A model generated the notes under the pieces. That model was not told the origin of the DNA and did no database searches. It was given only the letters and a program-made list of their open reading frames with translations. Both the position numbers and the translations under genes were made by a program. Positions 59,303 through 64,000 of a stretch of 64,000 nt of DNA are shown in pieces. This DNA is from Thuidium tamariscinum (lineage: Eukaryota > Streptophyta > Bryopsida > Hypnales > Thuidiaceae), in contig OX344752.2 in assembly GCA_947034885.2 (NCBI GenBank), forward strand, positions 12,028,001 to 12,092,000. Reading direction: 5' to 3'. The first letter of the stretch is position 1; the number at the start of each line of letters is the position of its first letter.

Positions 59303-60105
59303 AAAACTACTTTTACTTTCATTTCATTTTGATTGTGGAAACAGCACAGGATACATCAGTATAGAACTGTAGATGATAATAGGGCTATTACTAAGGTGTA
59401 CAGTAGTTGTACATGTTGCTTTTTCATAGCCTTTAGCAGTGTATTGACAGTGTACATTGTAGCTAGGGCACCATTTTACAACCCTATGCCCTTTCAACTT
59501 CAAAATTTGATAACTAATTCAAAAAATCTCAGAAAAATATGAAACGACTTGGGTTAGATGTCAATTCTACTTGTTTTTCAAGGAAAATTTACTGAAAAAT
59601 ATTTCTAGAGGGTTTACCTCCCTGAAATTCTGTTTCAGCCCTCAGATAGTCCATTATAGGACCTCTTACCTTAACATACTATGCATGTTACTCCCCAAGG
59701 CCACCCTTAGATGACACCATGATCAATGCAGTTTAATATCAAGAGTAATTGCATGAAAAAAATGGAAATTGTGGACCTATCATTGAATGTGTCAAAGTGT
59801 GATATTAAGTCAAACCAAAAAAGCACAGCTGTATAGTACAGTACAACACATTCTGATGGTGGAGACATCATCAACAACTGATGTGAATGTTTCAGAAACC
59901 ACAAGTCTTGTTGACAATGACAAATGTCAACAAAGAGCTCTACAGTACAAACCGATATTACACACTAGGCAAAAAGTTTGTTTGCAACTTTTCAAATATG
60001 TTGAAAAAATGCTGAACTCGAAAGTGGCAATGGGCATTGAAATGTAAACTGAGTGGAGCCTCCTCATCCACCTCCTGTTAGCCTTGGAAATGGAAGAATT
60101 TTACA
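59303..60105. repeat. Dispersed repeat remnants and 3' flank of the 60-62 kb gene
   Basis: 59310-59360 ('acttttactttcatttc..gattgtggaaacagcacagg') relates to 42885-42930 and 45610-45660. 59555-59600 ('acttgggttagatgtcaattctactt') is the reverse of the word in copies 1-260 and 43055-43321. Nothing else is recognised; the last 200 bp may be 3' UTR of the minus-strand gene. Confidence 0.45.
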
Positions 60106-62320
60106 TCAAATTAGTAATGCAGAAACTTCTGAATGCTCTAAGAAAATCAGACGCTGACCAGTAATTCCTACAAACATCAATTAGCAAGCCAATAGGGAGA
60201 GACAAAAACATAAGAGTTGAACGAGGCTCAGAAATACCCAAAGGGTAAGTAAGTACCTTGTTTGAAGTCCATTGCAAAAGGAGCTTTAGATGAGGCAACT
60301 TCCCCATGGGAGAATTTTGGTTGGTTCTGAAAGGAGAATTCAGAGAAATGATCACTTTTCTCTAATGTTAAGAACCAGACTAAACCCACCATGAATTCCT
60401 TTGAACTAGAAAAAACAGAGTAAAGACAACAAATTTCGAAAAAGTCACTGGGATTACTCCATGGATATTTTATTGATCAAGAATTTATAGGTTTTTAGGT
60501 GGAAAGAGGACCATAGGATTAAGGTCAGACCAAAGTGCTACATCATTGACAAAAGTACAATGAGCCAAGCAATTCCCAATATGTTCTACAGTATTTAAAA
60601 AAAGACCCCTCACTATCCATATAAATTTCTATTTAGCTCACAATGGGTGAAGGAAATACAATGATGAAAAACACTGAAATTATCTCAATTGTATGGACAG
60701 GTGGTGAGTTTAAATATTGTTTGAAAAATTCTTTTCTCAACTATTCCAACATGGTAGCAGGGAGGAAGAAGGCCACATTTTGTCACTGCTGACAATGATC
60801 AGCAGGCAGAAAGCTCAGAGTTTCGTTCACCTTGATCATCTTGTGCTGTACATCATTACGTTCCCAAGGTGCTGGATGGACCTTCGCTACATTTGGCTGC
60901 AGATCACGCACAACTTTCAGTCCAAATCTTCTATCACACTGAAACCAAAGTTCTTGACTACTCAACACTTGCACATATGTTCACATCAAGTGATGGAAGT
61001 CATTCCAGAATCAATCGAAGTCACACATCATAAAACGAAAGAGAAGTTCAAAAGTAAAAACAGTAAATATTGGCATGACATTCATTATTAATAAAAATTG
61101 GGATCTTGTTTGAAATCTGATGCATAAGGGCAAAAAATGTAAGATATACCACATGTCAAGCTACCCCCCATAAACCCTCCCTTTCAAGAGTCTACAGAGA
61201 TGAAGTTGAGTGGGAGCTTACTTCCTCACATGCTGCTTTTGTCAACCCAAAGACATCTCCCCTTCGGTCTAAGATTAAGTTACAAATCTAGCCTCAAGTT
61301 CAGATATATTTGTTGCTGTATTGATTTTAGGCAACGAAAATTTCCCAAGGCTGGTAAAGAATGGAATAATGAGGGAAGACATGCCTGCACTGGATTGTGG
61401 TCAAGCTTCCGGTCGCTACGATCCCAAGGAGCTTGGTGCACCTTTGCTAAGTTCAGCTGCAAGAAAATCCTTCCCAGTTATTAGACCTAATCCTCAGAAA
61501 ATAACACTCCATAAGCTCTCAAATCCACCACATGCTACTGCTCTGCAAAGGTCACACATGAAATGAGACTTTCCTGAAGTCTCTGCTCTCTCTACGCAAC
61601 CATAACTTAAAGACGAGACAGCAAACATGAGGAAAAATGCTTGCCTTTGTTCGGGGTCGCACAACATCATTCGAAGTACCGTAGGGTGTGCTGAATTTCT
61701 TCTGCTGAGGTGATTGGGAGCTATTGGTGGTGGAGCGTGGTTGCTGTTCAAGTAATGGAGCACTTTGCTTCAAAAGCTCAAACCCACAGAATACTGAGCA
61801 TTCATAAACGTCCACAACAGGTACCCAAAGTGCCTATCAATTTCACTGACAAATCACCCTCCCAGATTTAAGCGACAAGCCAGGTGCACTCATATGCCTA
61901 TGAAGACATGAATAGCGTCAGTCTAGGGAGGGATTGAGAAATAGAATAGAATGACAGGACGCTTTCAGAAACCTGTTAACTAACCAGGACACTAAACAAA
62001 TTCAAGAAGAGCAATCCTGTTCAACACAATTTGAAAAGATTAGAGTAACTCTCGAAGGGATTGAAAAACGCAAGAACACTGCGGAGTGATCACGATGCTG
62101 CAAAAATTAGTAAGGGCACCTCAGTTTCTTTAGGAACGTTCTGGAAGGTGGCGTAGGGAGCAGTCTTGGCGTTGCAAGTGATGTAGGGCACAGGATCTTT
62201 GACCCGCAGGCTTTTCGCTGCGGGCAGGTCCTTGAACCATGGCGCCCTCACGTCGGCAGCTCGCTTCTCAAACTTGGGAGCGTCATTCAAGGTTGCATAG
62301 GGCGCAGTGGTCGACGGCAT
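60106..62320 (-). CDS. Unrecognised multi-exon protein with PYAT and APW repeats, about 195 aa
   Basis: Proposed exons: 62320-62120 (ATG start), 61767-61645, 61456-61391, 60896-60831, 60326-60257, 60167-60106 (stop TGA). The sum is 588 bp with no frame break, which supports the model. I do not recognise the family. Visible repeats: 'TTAPYATLNDAPKF', 'KTAPYATFQNVPK', 'KFSTPYGTSNDV', 'SKAPFAMDF', plus 'AKVHQAPWDRSD' and 'AKVHPAPWERND', which occupy two equal 66-bp exons and look like an exon duplication. No signal peptide or membrane segment. Weak points: the donor after exon 1 (GAG|GTGCCC), the acceptor at 61768, a GC donor at 61644 (AAG|GCAAGC), and the exon 3 end (CCA|GTGCAG, or CAG|GCATGT six bases later). 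A non-coding first exon ends at 62885. Confidence 0.6.
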
Positions 62321-62359
62321 CTTGCACAACGCTTTGCAATTCAATTCCAGTTGCGTAGC

Positions 62360-63006
62360 CTGCACCCAGTTTCATGAAAACAGAAACCTTCATCACAAAC
62401 TTCTACACACCAAAGAGAGCCATATCTCCCAAGAATTATTACAGACCCAATCAACCCTGAATTTTTTTTAAACTAGCACACCGACATCATGGCAAACACT
62501 AGCATCTGAAGCATAACGAAATGAATCCCGGTCGATCTGTAATCCAACTGGCCAGCTCTCAATTTCATCAAAGCGACAACCTCCATCACACTCTAGCTCC
62601 CAAACCATCCATTCTCACTAATTCCACAACCGATCTAGAGAAGAAGTAAAACATAATTCATTACGAAGGCGGGGTTGGTAAATCAAGAATCTCAAGCAAA
62701 AGAAAATGAATCCCAGAGATCCTTCGGCAGCAGATCTCTTCTCGCAACCTAAACAAACACACCACCCAAATTGAAAGATTGGGATTACTCCAAGCACGAA
62801 TTTCTTGACTTGCAATGCCGAGGCCTCAAGTCCTCAAACGGAAGCTAGAACGGCGACCACTCCAAAACCAGATTCTCAACTCACCGGCACCCCAAATTCC
62901 GAAATCCGAACCCAATGATGGCAACGCCGCACCACGCCTTAAGTCCTTGTGGACATCCGCCGGAACACAATCAAAACATCAAGAATCGAGAGAGGGAGAG
63001 AGAGTG
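62360..63006 (-). promoter_or_regulatory. 5' UTR exon, intron and upstream tract of the 60-62 kb gene
   Basis: A donor GCCG|GTGAGTTG lies at 62884 and an acceptor TGCAG ends at 62360, so a leader intron of 525 bp is likely. The leader exon (about 63000-62885) contains a 5-codon upstream ORF, ATG at 62956 to TAA at 62939, and no start in frame with the protein. A GA-rich tract at 62989-63003 (CT on the sense strand) suggests a plant 5' UTR or core promoter. Confidence 0.45.
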
Positions 63007-64000
63007 TGTGCTCTGAGCTGTGACAATAATCCTGAGATTGGCAAGGAGGCTGAAGTACCCCTGAACTTGTCGTGTTTGTGTAGAGAAATACGTACTTCAA
63101 TACGTGTACACCGAAGTGGAAAAGAGTTTAGGCTCTTCGCATAGGACCTGGGATGTCAGTGGCAGCTGCATAAGTTATTATAACGGTCTTGCGAACGGCA
63201 GTGATGAGGCACTGGTTGGCCGCGCTGTCTCTCCGTGCAAATCTCTCCTGCTTCCAAGACTAGCTCCCAATCCAGGTAGAGCTACTCTTCAGGGTGTCAA
63301 TGATGCAACATTGCAACACAATGTCTGACAGCAATCGCACTGTGCCTGTGCGCGTGAGTGCAGATCTGTTTGCAGCACCGTGGGGGCGGCCACGCAATGA
63401 GAAACTGTGGTGCAAACTCGGTTGAACACTGTTGATTGGAAAGAGTTAGGGTGGCTCTTGGAATGCACTGAGTGACCCCTGTTATCACTATCCCTTAACT
63501 AAGGTAGAGAAGCCTATTGCCACACCGATTTGCAATCTGGCTATCTTGGGGCCAATTCCAAGAGCGGCACATATTTCAAAGGTGTACACATGTTTCTCAA
63601 ATCAAACTCAAGTGGAATTACAATTTTCTGATGAAAATTGTAAATTTTATAAATTTTTGAAGAATTCAGCCTTAAATTACAAAAGTGTCTACTACTAGGT
63701 CATGAATGCCCTAATAACAACCCATAACCACCTTCTTATGTACCTATTAGCATTTAAGATTTCACCAATCATCTATTGACACATTACTAATTCTAAATGA
63801 CATTAATGCACTAATTTTGTCAAATTTCTAGACAAATTTGGATGGTGGAATGGATGGAAGTGGGGCCAAATATAAGGTGACACAAATGGGTTGCAAATGG
63901 AATTAGGTTGGTCTACCTTAGTTGGCCTTCAATTAGCTAGTTGGATGTAAACCTTCTTTAAATGTTTACAACTAGTGATTATTGAATGGAACTAGACTAG
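63007..64000. other. Intergenic to window end
   Basis: No gene is recognised; the frames at 63104-63328 and 63297-63488 lack signatures. From 63560 on the DNA is AT-rich. Confidence 0.4.

Noticed and set aside
61321..61566. Plus-strand 81-codon frame (NENFPRLVKNG..)
   Set aside because: It overlaps a minus-strand exon supported by splice sites and by its duplicate at 60831-60896.

Overview
The window looks like nuclear DNA of a land plant. It has GT-AG introns of 140-900 bp, a secretory class III peroxidase, a plant glyoxal-oxidase-like copper enzyme, a heavy-metal-associated (HMA) protein and remains of an NPF/NRT1-PTR transporter gene. Long AT-rich stretches separate small islands of higher GC that hold the genes. 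I found no LTR-retrotransposon gag-pol; recognisable mobile DNA is almost all class II (PIF/Harbinger, pogo/Tigger, foldback and MITE-like elements). I suspect a bryophyte or another non-seed plant, but the sequence I can read does not prove this.

Four genes look intact: an HMA-domain gene (7979-8893, minus, 4 exons), a class III peroxidase (30687-32711, plus, 4 exons), a glyoxal/galactose-oxidase-like gene (47927-51024, plus, 3 exons) and an unrecognised gene with short repeated motifs (60106-62320, minus, about 6 exons). In each the exon phases join without breaking the frame. The genes share no obvious pathway. Peroxidase and glyoxal oxidase are both predicted to be secreted, and in known biology glyoxal oxidases make H2O2 that peroxidases use, but the two lie 15 kb apart and a functional link is inference only.

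Broken genes and transposons: a pogo/Tigger-like transposase (15385-17698; three stops and one frameshift), a complete 3.1-kb PIF/Harbinger element with TIRs, TAA target-site duplication, transposase and Myb-like ORF2, both broken (33521-36646), an unknown minus-strand reading frame with five in-frame stops all explicable as Gln codons (27123-27683), and NPF transporter fragments in opposite orientation (54168-54630 minus; 55728-56520 plus).

Repeats by region: 0-6 kb, dispersed AT-rich repeats, one CATTAGA-type MITE and a worn TTAA element; 6.6-7.4 kb, a foldback element with a Harbinger-like end; 9.57-12.56 kb, a nest of at least five elements; 13.4-14.8 kb, a TTAA element carrying a MITE; 18.5-22.3 kb, unclassified repeat-like DNA; 23.8-26.0 kb, two TTAA elements; 37-42 kb, two more TTAA elements, one carrying a foldback element; 44.3-45.0 kb, a foldback relative; 58.2-59.3 kb, a 1.09-kb near-perfect palindrome. 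The most interesting feature is a set of non-coding elements bounded by TTAA with CCC-starting inverted ends, the arrangement known from piggyBac transposons.
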